Assembly: GCA_904395335.1 (NCBI GenBank)
Contig: CAJFNR010000004.1
Coordinates: 62,001 to 126,000 of the forward strand
From: Candidatus Avimonas narfae
Lineage (GTDB): Bacteria; Bacillota; Clostridia; Oscillospirales; Acutalibacteraceae
Reading direction: 5' to 3'
Length of the DNA stretch: 64,000 nucleotides
The translations under genes and the position numbers were made by a program. How positions within the stretch are numbered: the first letter of the stretch is position 1; each line of letters begins with the position of its first letter. Of the stretch, positions 35,135 to 42,618 are shown piece after piece. The notes below the pieces were generated by a model, which saw nothing but the letters and a program-made list of their open reading frames with translations, did no database searches and was not told the origin of the DNA.

Positions 35135-35351
35135 ATTAACCTATGAATTGATACAAAAAGCCACCAACGGCGACCCCGCCGCGCTGGAAATGATCTTGAA
35201 GCATTATGAGCCATACCATAACGCACTTTCCGCCTATGAAACGGTGGACGCAAACGGGAGGGTTCGCTGCGAGATCGACGAGGATATCAAGGCTCAGATC
35301 CAGCAGCGGCTGGTGTACGCCATTCAACATAAATGGAGGAAGCTGATATAA
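35109..35351 (+). CDS. Conjugative-transposon-type helix-turn-helix protein
   Basis: 80 residues: LIQKATNGDPAALEMILKHY begins the HTH_16-type domain that normally accompanies the sigma factor above in Tn916-like integrative elements. Its presence beside phage genes hints at a hybrid element. It starts inside the sigma gene, with no strong ribosome site of its own, so it is probably coupled. Confidence 0.78.
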   Translation: MSTMGEIPELTYELIQKATNGDPAALEMILKHYEPYHNALSAYETVDANGRVRCEIDEDIKAQIQQRLVYAIQHKWRKLI

Positions 35352-36160
35352 TGACGATTCCCGACCTCTTTGATTTCGCCTTTATCCCCTCCTGGCATTT
35401 GCAGCTCGACGAGCTGGCCGAGCTGGCGCTGCCGGAAGCATGGCGATTCAAGCACCCGGAGCATTTCCCGAAAAATCCCGATACCCATATTTTAGAACGA
35501 TATATTCAAAGTGTTTTTAGAAAGCAAGCGATTGATTATGATGCCGAGACAGATTTTAAGAAAAAGCAAGCCATTTTTCATTTTGAGAACGAGTTTTGCT
35601 GTTTTCACACCGGCCTGTATACCCGGAACTATAAAGGAATATATGCCTGTTTTGACCGAAACAAAAAGACCGATTCTTTACTCAAGTGGTTTTTCAAAGG
35701 CTTTGCGGACGAGTACTCCCCACTTTTGCGGTATGTTTCCCCGCTGCCTGAGAAGCCCCTCTATCAAATGCCGTTACAAGGTATTCATTATTTTTCAGAC
35801 TGGCCGATACGGGTCAACGTGGAGCATATCCTCGGCGACCCGGCAAACATGGAGCGACTGCCCGCAGAGATCCGGAATAACCGGAATCTGCCTTTGCTGT
35901 TAGAAACAGCGGTGGAGCTGGCCCGGCGTCAGGCAACCATCACTCCCGGAATCGTGGTTCCCCAGGTATACCAGCAGCGCGTCCAGTTTTTGCTGCCGCT
36001 GTGCCTGCAGAATATGGAGCAGCCGGATCTGGCTATGACGCTCCGACCCATGGACGGGTACTATATGGGATATACCTGCCTGACGCTGCAAATGGCGTAT
36101 GCCAACGCACGGCTTCTGGCGCGGCCCACTGCGCCGTGGCTGCTGTCGCTTGTGGAGTAG
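35351..36160 (+). CDS. DUF3825-family protein
   Basis: 269 residues. AFIPSWHLQLDELAELALPEAW, split as usual by charged turns, and FNTGLYT-like FHTGLYTRNYKGIYACF fit DUF3825, a family found in mobile elements and sometimes beside RNA- or nucleotide-binding domains; its activity is not known. GGAGG precedes ATG 35351 by 11 bases and the start overlaps the previous stop (TAATG). Confidence 0.8.
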   Translation: MTIPDLFDFAFIPSWHLQLDELAELALPEAWRFKHPEHFPKNPDTHILERYIQSVFRKQAIDYDAETDFKKKQAIFHFENEFCCFHTGLYTRNYKGIYACFDRNKKTDSLLKWFFKGFADEYSPLLRYVSPLPEKPLYQMPLQGIHYFSDWPIRVNVEHILGDPANMERLPAEIRNNRNLPLLLETAVELARRQATITPGIVVPQVYQQRVQFLLPLCLQNMEQPDLAMTLRPMDGYYMGYTCLTLQMAYANARLLARPTAPWLLSLVE

Positions 36161-36231
36161 CATAATGGTCTGGAAATAGAGGGGTCAACCCGCTGCGCCC
36201 TCCGGCGCGGTGTTTTGATAAGAATATGAAT

Positions 36232-36314
36232 GGAGCCCGATGGGCGGCACTTAGGTGCTGTCTGTCGGGCTTCTTTTTTTGCGTTTATGGCCTAAGTGCC
36301 GCTTGCCGGGCTCC
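36232..36314 (+). promoter_or_regulatory. Candidate attenuator with two exclusive hairpins
   Basis: A 24-base imperfect inverted repeat (36232-36255 with 36291-36314, four mismatches) could form a large hairpin ending one base before the ribosome site of the next gene. Inside it, AGCCCGA (36234-36240) can instead pair with TCGGGCT (36265-36271) to make a terminator followed by TTCTTTTTTT. The two folds share the same 5' arm and exclude each other. Confidence 0.65.
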
Positions 36315-36328
36315 GGAAGGAGCAAGGC

Positions 36329-36721
36329 ATGAAAATCCGGTATGAATTTACAAACGGTGAAATTTCTGAAATCGAGGTGGATGAGAGCCTTGGTGAACTG
36401 CTGGTGGAGTTAGACCGGCAGGCGTACAACAACGACCATAAGGAAACCCGCCGCCATACCTCCCTCGACGGGATGGAGTACGAGGGGGCGCTGTTCGCCG
36501 CCCCTGACGATCCGGCGGCAGAAGTGCTGCGGAGGGAGGACGCGGCCCGGCTGCTGCGGGCCATGGAGGCCCTGACCCCTGCCCAGCGGGAGCTGGTGCG
36601 CCGGGTGTACTTTGAAAATGAGAAAATCACGGATATTGCCCGTGCCGAAGGGATAACAAAGCAGTCGATTCATGAGCGCTTGAGACGAGCTTTGAAAAAA
36701 ATAAAAAAATTTTTAGAATAG
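36329..36721 (+). CDS. Phage sigma-70-like regulator
   Basis: 130 residues. The C-terminal half holds a region 4-like HTH (LTPAQRELVRRVYFENEKIT, then DIARAEGITKQSIHERLRRA). Proteins like this act as sigma or transcription activators early in clostridial phage gene clusters. AAGGAG lies 6 bases before ATG 36329, directly after the candidate attenuator. Confidence 0.82.
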   Translation: MKIRYEFTNGEISEIEVDESLGELLVELDRQAYNNDHKETRRHTSLDGMEYEGALFAAPDDPAAEVLRREDAARLLRAMEALTPAQRELVRRVYFENEKITDIARAEGITKQSIHERLRRALKKIKKFLE

Positions 36722-36797
36722 ACCCCTGACTTTTGCCTTTCTCGTGGCCTAACAGTGAGAGCAACAAAAACCGGCTCTCAGAAAGGAGAAAGGCAAC

Positions 36798-37001
36798 ATG
36801 AACCACAACCTGAAAATCAGCCTTGCGGCCCCACCGGACAGCGGGGGAATCGTCCGCTGTAAAACGGTGAATCTGCGGGAGAAGCTGCTGCGCCGCTTGC
36901 TCGGCGATACGCGTCGGGTGACGATCATTGTTCCCGGAGGCAGCGTCAAGGCGCTGTCGGTGCAGGAAGTGCCGGAGGTGGGCGGCCATGAATGCGCGTG
37001 A
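36798..37001 (+). CDS. Small phage protein of unknown function
   Basis: 67 residues, basic middle (LREKLLRRLLGDTRR) and beta-strand-rich C-terminus (VTIIVPGGSVKALSV). Not recognised. AAAGGAG precedes the ATG. It overlaps the helicase start by 14 bases, as is usual for small genes in this replication cluster. Confidence 0.72.
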   Translation: MNHNLKISLAAPPDSGGIVRCKTVNLREKLLRRLLGDTRRVTIIVPGGSVKALSVQEVPEVGGHECA

Positions 37002-37110
37002 GGAAATCCGCCCGGCGCTGCCCATGCCGATTAAGGCCACGCCCTATCGCCACCAGATCGAAGCGTTCAACTTTGTGTGCGGGCTGTTCGGCCTGCTGCC
37101 GGGAGGTGAA
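36988..37110 (+). pseudogene. SNF2-type helicase, detached N-terminal fragment
   Basis: ATG 36988 behind GGAGGTG opens a frame whose product (KATPYRHQIEAFNFVCGLFG) is the RHQ/Q-motif start of phage SNF2-like helicases. The frame runs into the HNH gene and stops at 37176. The matching ATPase core resumes at 37684 in the same frame. So the N-terminal ~41 residues are separated from the rest by an insertion of about 570 bases. Confidence 0.7.
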
Positions 37111-37114
37111 CGGG

Positions 37115-37672
37115 ATGGCCCAAGTGAAGTGTGCTTACTGCGGGAAAGTAATCAACAGGAAGCCAAGTCAGATTAAACGCAGCGCAGCCAGCTATTGTTC
37201 CCCGGAGTGTCATAGGCAAGCCATGAAAAAAGGGACAACCGTTCAATGCGACTGGTGCGGTAAGCCTTTTTACAAACCTCCTTCGGCTATGCGCTCAGAA
37301 GCCAACCTTTGCTCTGCGGCCTGCCGTGATCTCTGGCTGGGACGGAGAAATGTAGTGGTGATGAATAAGCCGGGGCATTCCAAAGGCCACAAGGCTCCCC
37401 ATTTAACCCGACTGAACTGTAAGCGCAATCCGGCTGCCCGCCTTGCGACAAATCCCTCCCGCGTTTCTTCGTACCGTTATCGCAAAATTGCGGAGAGAAA
37501 GATTGGCAGGAAGCTCCGCCCCGGAGAGGTAGTCCATCACATCAATGGAAATCGGAGCGACAACAGGCCGGAAAACTTGCAGGTAATGACACGTTCTGAA
37601 CATTCTCGGCTGCACATGATGATTGCAGTTGCGCGGGATAAAGGGGGTGATGCCTTATGTCAAAAGAAATAA
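37115..37672 (+). CDS. HNH homing endonuclease inserted in the helicase gene
   Basis: 185 residues: two N-terminal CxxC zinc-finger units (CAYCGK...CSPEC, CDWCGK...CSAAC) and a C-terminal HNH nuclease (EVVHHINGNRSDNRPENLQV, ending SEHSRLH). GGGAGGTGAACGG precedes ATG 37115. The ORF fills almost the whole insertion, leaving no room for a group I intron core. Its stop overlaps an ATG that reopens the helicase frame (TAATG at 37670). Confidence 0.88.
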   Translation: MAQVKCAYCGKVINRKPSQIKRSAASYCSPECHRQAMKKGTTVQCDWCGKPFYKPPSAMRSEANLCSAACRDLWLGRRNVVVMNKPGHSKGHKAPHLTRLNCKRNPAARLATNPSRVSSYRYRKIAERKIGRKLRPGEVVHHINGNRSDNRPENLQVMTRSEHSRLHMMIAVARDKGGDALCQKK

Positions 37673-37708
37673 TGCGTTCAAAAGGCGCTGCTCTTTTGAT
37701 GGAATGAA

Positions 37709-39013
37709 ATGGGAACCGGGAAAAGTCTAACGGCTATCGCCATCACCGGGGCGCTCTCGCAGGCTGGCCGGATTCGCCGGGGGCTCGTTGTGGCCCCCCT
37801 CTCCATCCTCGGCGTGTGGGAGGAGGAGTTTCAGAAATTCGCCGCTTTCCCGTATGCGCTGGCGGTGCTTTCCGGCTCCGGGGCCAAGAAGCTGGATATC
37901 CTGCGGCACATGACCGGAACCGCCTTACAGGTGGCGGTTGTGAACTATGAGAGCGCGTGGCGGATGGAAAAAGACCTCGCCGCATGGCACCCCGATCTGA
38001 TTATCGCGGACGAGGGTCACAAAATCAAAACCCACAATATCGCCGCCAGCAAGGCCATGCACCGGCTGGGGGCGCGGGCAAGCTACCGGCTTCTGCTCAC
38101 CGGCACGGTGATAACCAACAAGGCCATTGACGTGTTCAGCCAGTACAAATTCCTGAATCCCGCCATCTACGGCCAGAGCTTTTACGCTTTCCGCAACCGT
38201 TACTTCGACATGGTGGGCTATGGCAACCACACCCCGGTGCTCAAAAGATCCATGGAGGCGGAGCTGACCGAAAAGCTGCACAGCATTTCCTACCGAGCGA
38301 CCAAGGCGGAATGCCTCGACCTCCCGGAAACGGTGGACGTGATCCGGCAGGTGGAGTTGGAGCCTGCCGCCTTGCGGGTATACCGCCAGCTCGTCAAAGA
38401 GAGCTATGCGGAATTATCCGGCGGCAAGGAAATCACGGCCCCGAATATCCTCGCCCGGCTGCTGCGGCTGTCCCAGCTCACCGGCGGTTTTCTCGGTAAC
38501 GACGAAACCAGCGCCGTGGAGCAGGTAAGCGCCGCAAAGCTGGCCGCCTTGGAGGACATTCTGGACGGGGCCATGGCCGAGGGTAAAAAGCTGGTGATAA
38601 TCGCCCGCTTCCTGCCGGAAATCAAGGCCATCTGCGGACTGCTGGAAAAGCGGGGTCTTGGGTATTCCTGCATTACCGGCGAGGTCAAAGACCGAAACGA
38701 GCAGGTGGCGCGGTTTCAGAACGATCCGGCGGTCGTGGCCTTTGTGGGCCAGATCGCCACGGCTGGCTTGGGAATTACCCTGACCGCCGCTTCCACCATG
38801 GTGTTCTATTCCCTCGACTATTCCATGTCGAACTTCGAGCAGGCCAAGGCCCGGATTCACCGGGTGGGCCAGCGGAACCTCTGCACCTACCTGTATCTTG
38901 TGGCCCGTGGGACGGTGGATGAAAAGGTGCTGGCGGCCTTGAAGGATAAGGCCGACCTTGCAAAATCCCTTGTGGACGATTACCGCAGCGGCAAAAATCC
39001 GTTCGCGGTGTAG
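37709..39013 (+). CDS. SNF2/DEAD-box helicase, main part
   Basis: 434 residues: Walker A MGTGKS at the very N-terminus, Walker B ADEGH near residue 100, LLTGTVITN, and the helicase C domain with motif VI QAKARIHRVGQR. It is a phage replication/recombination ATPase. The true coding frame starts earlier: GAALLME is read from 37684, then a 4-base excess (TGAA, 37705-37708) causes a stop and shift just before ATG 37709. Translation could restart there because HNH stop, ATG 37672 and this ATG are close. Without the N-terminal RHQ motif activity may be reduced. Confidence 0.88.
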   Translation: MGTGKSLTAIAITGALSQAGRIRRGLVVAPLSILGVWEEEFQKFAAFPYALAVLSGSGAKKLDILRHMTGTALQVAVVNYESAWRMEKDLAAWHPDLIIADEGHKIKTHNIAASKAMHRLGARASYRLLLTGTVITNKAIDVFSQYKFLNPAIYGQSFYAFRNRYFDMVGYGNHTPVLKRSMEAELTEKLHSISYRATKAECLDLPETVDVIRQVELEPAALRVYRQLVKESYAELSGGKEITAPNILARLLRLSQLTGGFLGNDETSAVEQVSAAKLAALEDILDGAMAEGKKLVIIARFLPEIKAICGLLEKRGLGYSCITGEVKDRNEQVARFQNDPAVVAFVGQIATAGLGITLTAASTMVFYSLDYSMSNFEQAKARIHRVGQRNLCTYLYLVARGTVDEKVLAALKDKADLAKSLVDDYRSGKNPFAV

Positions 39014-39021
39014 GAGGAAAT

Positions 39022-39435
39022 ATGTCAGAAGAACTTTTTGTGTTAGCCGACCGGCTCCGAGCGCTTCGTGACGAGAAGGCCGAAGCCGATCAGCGGCTGA
39101 AAGACCTGAACGCCGCCATTGACGAGGCGGAATACCGCTTGTCGGAAAGGATGGCGGAGAGCGAAACCCAGAACTTCACCCGGCAGGGCATGATGTTCTG
39201 CTTAACCACCAAAACCCGCGCTTCCGCCACGGCGGGGCGCAAGGAGGAATTGTTCGCGGCCCTGCGCGGCGAGGGGTACGGCGACCTCGTGTATGAAACG
39301 GTCAACGCCAACAGCCTCTCCGCCTTTGTCAAGGAGCAGATGGCGGAGAACGGCGACGCGCTGCCCGGCTGGCTCGACGGGCTGGTGAATGTTTTTGAAA
39401 AAACCGGCGTGAGCCTGCGGAAAGCGTCAAAGTAA
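39022..39435 (+). CDS. Phage protein with N-terminal coiled coil
   Basis: 137 residues, not recognised. Residues ~5-45 (ADRLRALRDEKAEADQRLK) form a coiled coil; the rest is mixed alpha/beta. Proteins of this size often lie between the SNF2 helicase and the next replication gene in clostridial siphoviruses. The start follows GTAGGAGGAAAT closely behind the helicase. Confidence 0.78.
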   Translation: MSEELFVLADRLRALRDEKAEADQRLKDLNAAIDEAEYRLSERMAESETQNFTRQGMMFCLTTKTRASATAGRKEELFAALRGEGYGDLVYETVNANSLSAFVKEQMAENGDALPGWLDGLVNVFEKTGVSLRKASK

Positions 39436-39456
39436 ATTTTTAGGAGGAGTTATCCC

Positions 39457-40203
39457 ATGAGCAATAAGAACGAAGAACTGGCGATCCAGAACAGCGGTTT
39501 TCTGGCCCTTGCCGATTTCAATATGAACGAAAGCATGGCCGAGGAGCTGGAAGGCTTGGAGGGCGGCTTTGACCGGATCAGGATTCCGGCGGGCGGAGCC
39601 ACTATGTACGAGCTGCCCGGCGACGAGGCGGACGAACCGGAAGCGGTCAAGGAATTCTCCGCCGTGATTTTGCATCATCATCCCGTTTTGCAGTATTACA
39701 AGGAGAAATACACCGGGGGCAGCAATCCGCCCGACTGCGGTTCCTTTGACGGGATCACCGGTGAGGGCGACCCCGGCGGGGCCTGTGCGAAATGCCCCCT
39801 CAATCAGTTTGGAAGCGGTGAGAACAATGCGAAAGCCTGTAAGAGCCGCCGCCGGATTTTCCTGCTGCGGGAGGGCGAGCTGTTCCCGCTGATTCTCTCC
39901 CTGCCCACCGGTTCCATGCGGGAGTTTTCCCGCTACATCAAGCGGCTGCTCAGTAAGGGCAAAAAGAGCAACATGGTAGTGACCCGCTTTTCTCTGAAAA
40001 AGGCGACCAACAGCAGCGGGATCGCCTATTCGCAGGCGCAGTTTGCCGTTGACCGGTCTTTGACCGCCGAGGAGCAAATCCTGCTGAATAAGCTCAGTGA
40101 GCAGGTCAAGGCGTACAGCCGCCGGGTGGGCTTTGATACCGAGGAGGCCGAAACGGCTCCCTTGGTAGACCCGGACACCGGCGAGGTGATCGAAGCCCTG
40201 TAA
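39457..40203 (+). CDS. Conserved phage replication-cluster protein
   Basis: 248 residues. It has a beta-rich N-domain and a four-cysteine cluster in the middle (CGSFDG, CAKCPLNQF, ACKSRR), probably a zinc site, then a helical C-terminus. Position between helicase and polymerase suggests a DNA-binding or single-strand-binding function, but I cannot assign a family. AGGAGG lies 8 bases upstream of the ATG. Confidence 0.78.
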   Translation: MSNKNEELAIQNSGFLALADFNMNESMAEELEGLEGGFDRIRIPAGGATMYELPGDEADEPEAVKEFSAVILHHHPVLQYYKEKYTGGSNPPDCGSFDGITGEGDPGGACAKCPLNQFGSGENNAKACKSRRRIFLLREGELFPLILSLPTGSMREFSRYIKRLLSKGKKSNMVVTRFSLKKATNSSGIAYSQAQFAVDRSLTAEEQILLNKLSEQVKAYSRRVGFDTEEAETAPLVDPDTGEVIEAL

Positions 40204-40270
40204 AACCAAACCGCCCGTGCGGAGGGGGCCGGACGGCCCTCTCCGCCTTTCGGGCAGATCGGAGAGAAAA

Positions 40271-42202
40271 ATGGACTATACCTGCGTTTTGACGCTCAAC
40301 AAGATAAAAGCATATCTGGCCGGGGCCGCTGTGGTCGGCTTCGACTTTGAAACCTCGCCGCTGGACGAATACCGCGACGAGGATCGGGCTGCGCTGGACG
40401 CGCACAAGGCCGCCATCACCGGGGTAAGCCTTTCCGTATCCCAGGGCAGCGGTATCTATATCCCGCTGCGGCACCGGATCGGCAAAAATATCCCGAAGCC
40501 GGAGGCGGTCATGGCATATCTCAAAACCGCCCTGTTTGAAAACCCCGCCGTCGTTAAGGTGGCCCACAACCTCGCTTTTGAGGCCATGTTCCTCTATGCG
40601 CTGGATACGGTGGTACAGCCGCCCTGCTATGACACCATAGCGGCGGCACAGCTTACCCTCAAAAGCAATACCGTTTTCCGGGGCCTTTCGGACAGCGGCC
40701 TGAAAACCCTTGTGCCGCAGCTTTTCCATGTGGAGCTGCCGGATTTTATGACCGTAACCGGCGGGCGTTTTTTCGACGAGCTGAACCCGCAGGACGGGGA
40801 AACCGTCCGCTATGCCTGTGCCGACAGCGATTATGCCCTGCGGCTGTATCATCTGTTTAACGGGTGGTTTGACAAATACCTCCCGAAGCACCGGCTGCTC
40901 GTCGAACAGGTGGAAAGCCCCACAGCGGTATATTGCGGCCTTATGCGATACAACGGCCTGCTGGTGGATCGGGCGGCTATGGAAGTAAAGCGGGCCGAGG
41001 TCAAGGAACGCCTCGCCAAGCTCCGGGAAGAAATCGCCTTTATCACCGGCGACGTGGAGATCGGGGCCAACGCCTCCACCTCCGCGTTCAAAAGTTATCT
41101 TTACAACGACCTGAAATTGCCCGTGCTGAAAACCACCGCAAAATATCAGGAGGCTGCGGACGACGAAGCCATGATCCTGCTGGCGGATTGGTGCCGGGAG
41201 AATCGCCCGGAGCTTACGCGCCTTTTTGAACTGGTACAGGGATACCGGCGGTGGGGGAAAATACAGAGCACCTATCTGGACGGATATCTGCGGCATATCA
41301 ACGAAGCCACCGGGCGGATTCATCCTGATCTTTTGCCCTTGGGGACGGAGACGGGGCGCTTCGCCTCCCGGAACCCCAACCTTCAAAATATGCCGCGTAA
41401 GGGCAACGATCCGGTGGGGATTCGCTCCATGCTGGTGGCCCCGGAGGGCTGCGTCCTGCTCTCGCTGGACTTTTCACAGATCGAGCTGCGCGTCGGCGCG
41501 TTCTATTGCCGGGATGAAAAAATGCTCCAAACCTACCGGGAGGGCGGCGACATTCACGCGCAGACCACCTCGGTTATTTACCATATCCCGGTGGAGCAGG
41601 CGGCGGATAAGGACAACCCGGATTACAAGGAGCGCCGGACGATAGCGAAAAACTGCAATTTTGGGGTGTTCTTCGGCCTATTTCCCAAAGGTCTGCAGCG
41701 GACGCTGAAATTCAAGGCGGGGCTGGATACGCCTCTCGGTGAATGCGAGAAAATCATCTCCAACCTAAAGGCCGGATACCCGCAGCTCACCGTCTGGCAG
41801 GACGTGGTGAAGCGGCAGGCGGCTGTCCGCCGGTACAGCGAAACGTGGCTGGGCCGCAGGCGGTATCTCCCCAGCATGGCCTCCGAGGATTGGGGCAAAC
41901 GGAGCTTTGCGGAACGCTGTGCCATGAACACCCCCATACAGGGCACCGCCGCCGACATTTTGAAGCTGGCTCTTGCCCGCCTGATTGTCAAGCTGCCAGG
42001 GTATCCGTGGCTGCGGCCTCTGCTGCAAATCCACGACGAGCTGGTGTTCGAGCTGCCCGCCGACAAGGTAGAGGAAGCAGCGGCGCTGATCCGGGATTGT
42101 ATGGAGGCCCAGCCCTTCCCGGAATTCGACGTGCCGATTGTAGCCGAAGCGGCAGCGGGGCCGAGCTTCGGAGAACTGGCGGAAATGGAGGCGATACAAT
42201 GA
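40271..42202 (+). CDS. Phage DNA polymerase I (family A)
   Basis: 643 residues. The N-terminal 3'-5' exonuclease has DFETSP, HNLAFEAMF and the YACADSDYALRLY exo III segment. The polymerase domain has motif A LSLDFSQIELR (~399), motif B RRTIAKNCNFGVFFG and motif C HDELVFE (~587). There is no 5'-3' exonuclease, as usual in phage enzymes. It copies the phage genome. GGAGAG precedes ATG 40271; its stop overlaps the next start. Confidence 0.95.
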   Translation: MDYTCVLTLNKIKAYLAGAAVVGFDFETSPLDEYRDEDRAALDAHKAAITGVSLSVSQGSGIYIPLRHRIGKNIPKPEAVMAYLKTALFENPAVVKVAHNLAFEAMFLYALDTVVQPPCYDTIAAAQLTLKSNTVFRGLSDSGLKTLVPQLFHVELPDFMTVTGGRFFDELNPQDGETVRYACADSDYALRLYHLFNGWFDKYLPKHRLLVEQVESPTAVYCGLMRYNGLLVDRAAMEVKRAEVKERLAKLREEIAFITGDVEIGANASTSAFKSYLYNDLKLPVLKTTAKYQEAADDEAMILLADWCRENRPELTRLFELVQGYRRWGKIQSTYLDGYLRHINEATGRIHPDLLPLGTETGRFASRNPNLQNMPRKGNDPVGIRSMLVAPEGCVLLSLDFSQIELRVGAFYCRDEKMLQTYREGGDIHAQTTSVIYHIPVEQAADKDNPDYKERRTIAKNCNFGVFFGLFPKGLQRTLKFKAGLDTPLGECEKIISNLKAGYPQLTVWQDVVKRQAAVRRYSETWLGRRRYLPSMASEDWGKRSFAERCAMNTPIQGTAADILKLALARLIVKLPGYPWLRPLLQIHDELVFELPADKVEEAAALIRDCMEAQPFPEFDVPIVAEAAAGPSFGELAEMEAIQ

Positions 42203-42618
42203 GCGTGAATCTGTATAACGGAGAACGATACTTTGACCCGACGGCCTATGAGGCCCTGACGAATATCGAACGGGAGGCCAAGCGGACATACCGCCCGTTG
42301 GTCTTTATCTGCTCCCCCTATGCCGGGGATATCGAGTGCCATATCCGCCGGGCGCAGGGGTACTGCCGGTTTGCGGTATCAAAAAATTGTATTCCCATAG
42401 CGCCCCATCTGCTGTTCCCGCAGTTTATGGAGGAGGACGACCCGGAGCAGCGCCGCCTCGGCATCTTCTTCGGGCTTATTTTGCAGAAGAAATGCAAAGA
42501 GGTATGGGTGTTCGGACGGAATATATCTCGCGGCATGGCGGTGGAAATAGAAAAAGCCAAGGAACGCGGCCTGCCGATCCGCTTTTTTGATGACAGATGC
42601 CGGGAGGTGACGGGATGA
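42199..42618 (+). CDS. DUF4406/DUF7768-type nucleotide-binding-like protein
   Basis: 139 residues: FICSPYAGDIE, PIAPHLLFPQFM, EVWVFGRNISRGMAVEIEKA and IRFFDD follow the pattern of the small Rossmann-like DUF4406/DUF7768 family related to nucleoside deoxyribosyltransferases. It may act on nucleotides during phage replication. ATGA overlap with the polymerase gene. Confidence 0.8.
   Translation: MSVNLYNGERYFDPTAYEALTNIEREAKRTYRPLVFICSPYAGDIECHIRRAQGYCRFAVSKNCIPIAPHLLFPQFMEEDDPEQRRLGIFFGLILQKKCKEVWVFGRNISRGMAVEIEKAKERGLPIRFFDDRCREVTG

Noticed and set aside
36744-36775. TTGCCT and TAACAG before the 67-residue gene, considered as a ninth element-type promoter
   Set aside because: The spacer is only about 11 bases and TCACA is absent.
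37100-37690. Group I intron in the helicase gene
   Set aside because: The HNH reading frame fills almost the entire insertion, so no space remains for a ribozyme core; no P7-like element was seen.
42199-42618. Longer version of the DUF4406/DUF7768-type protein starting inside the polymerase gene
   Set aside because: The frame is open upstream, but the ATG overlapping the polymerase stop marks where similarity to the family begins.
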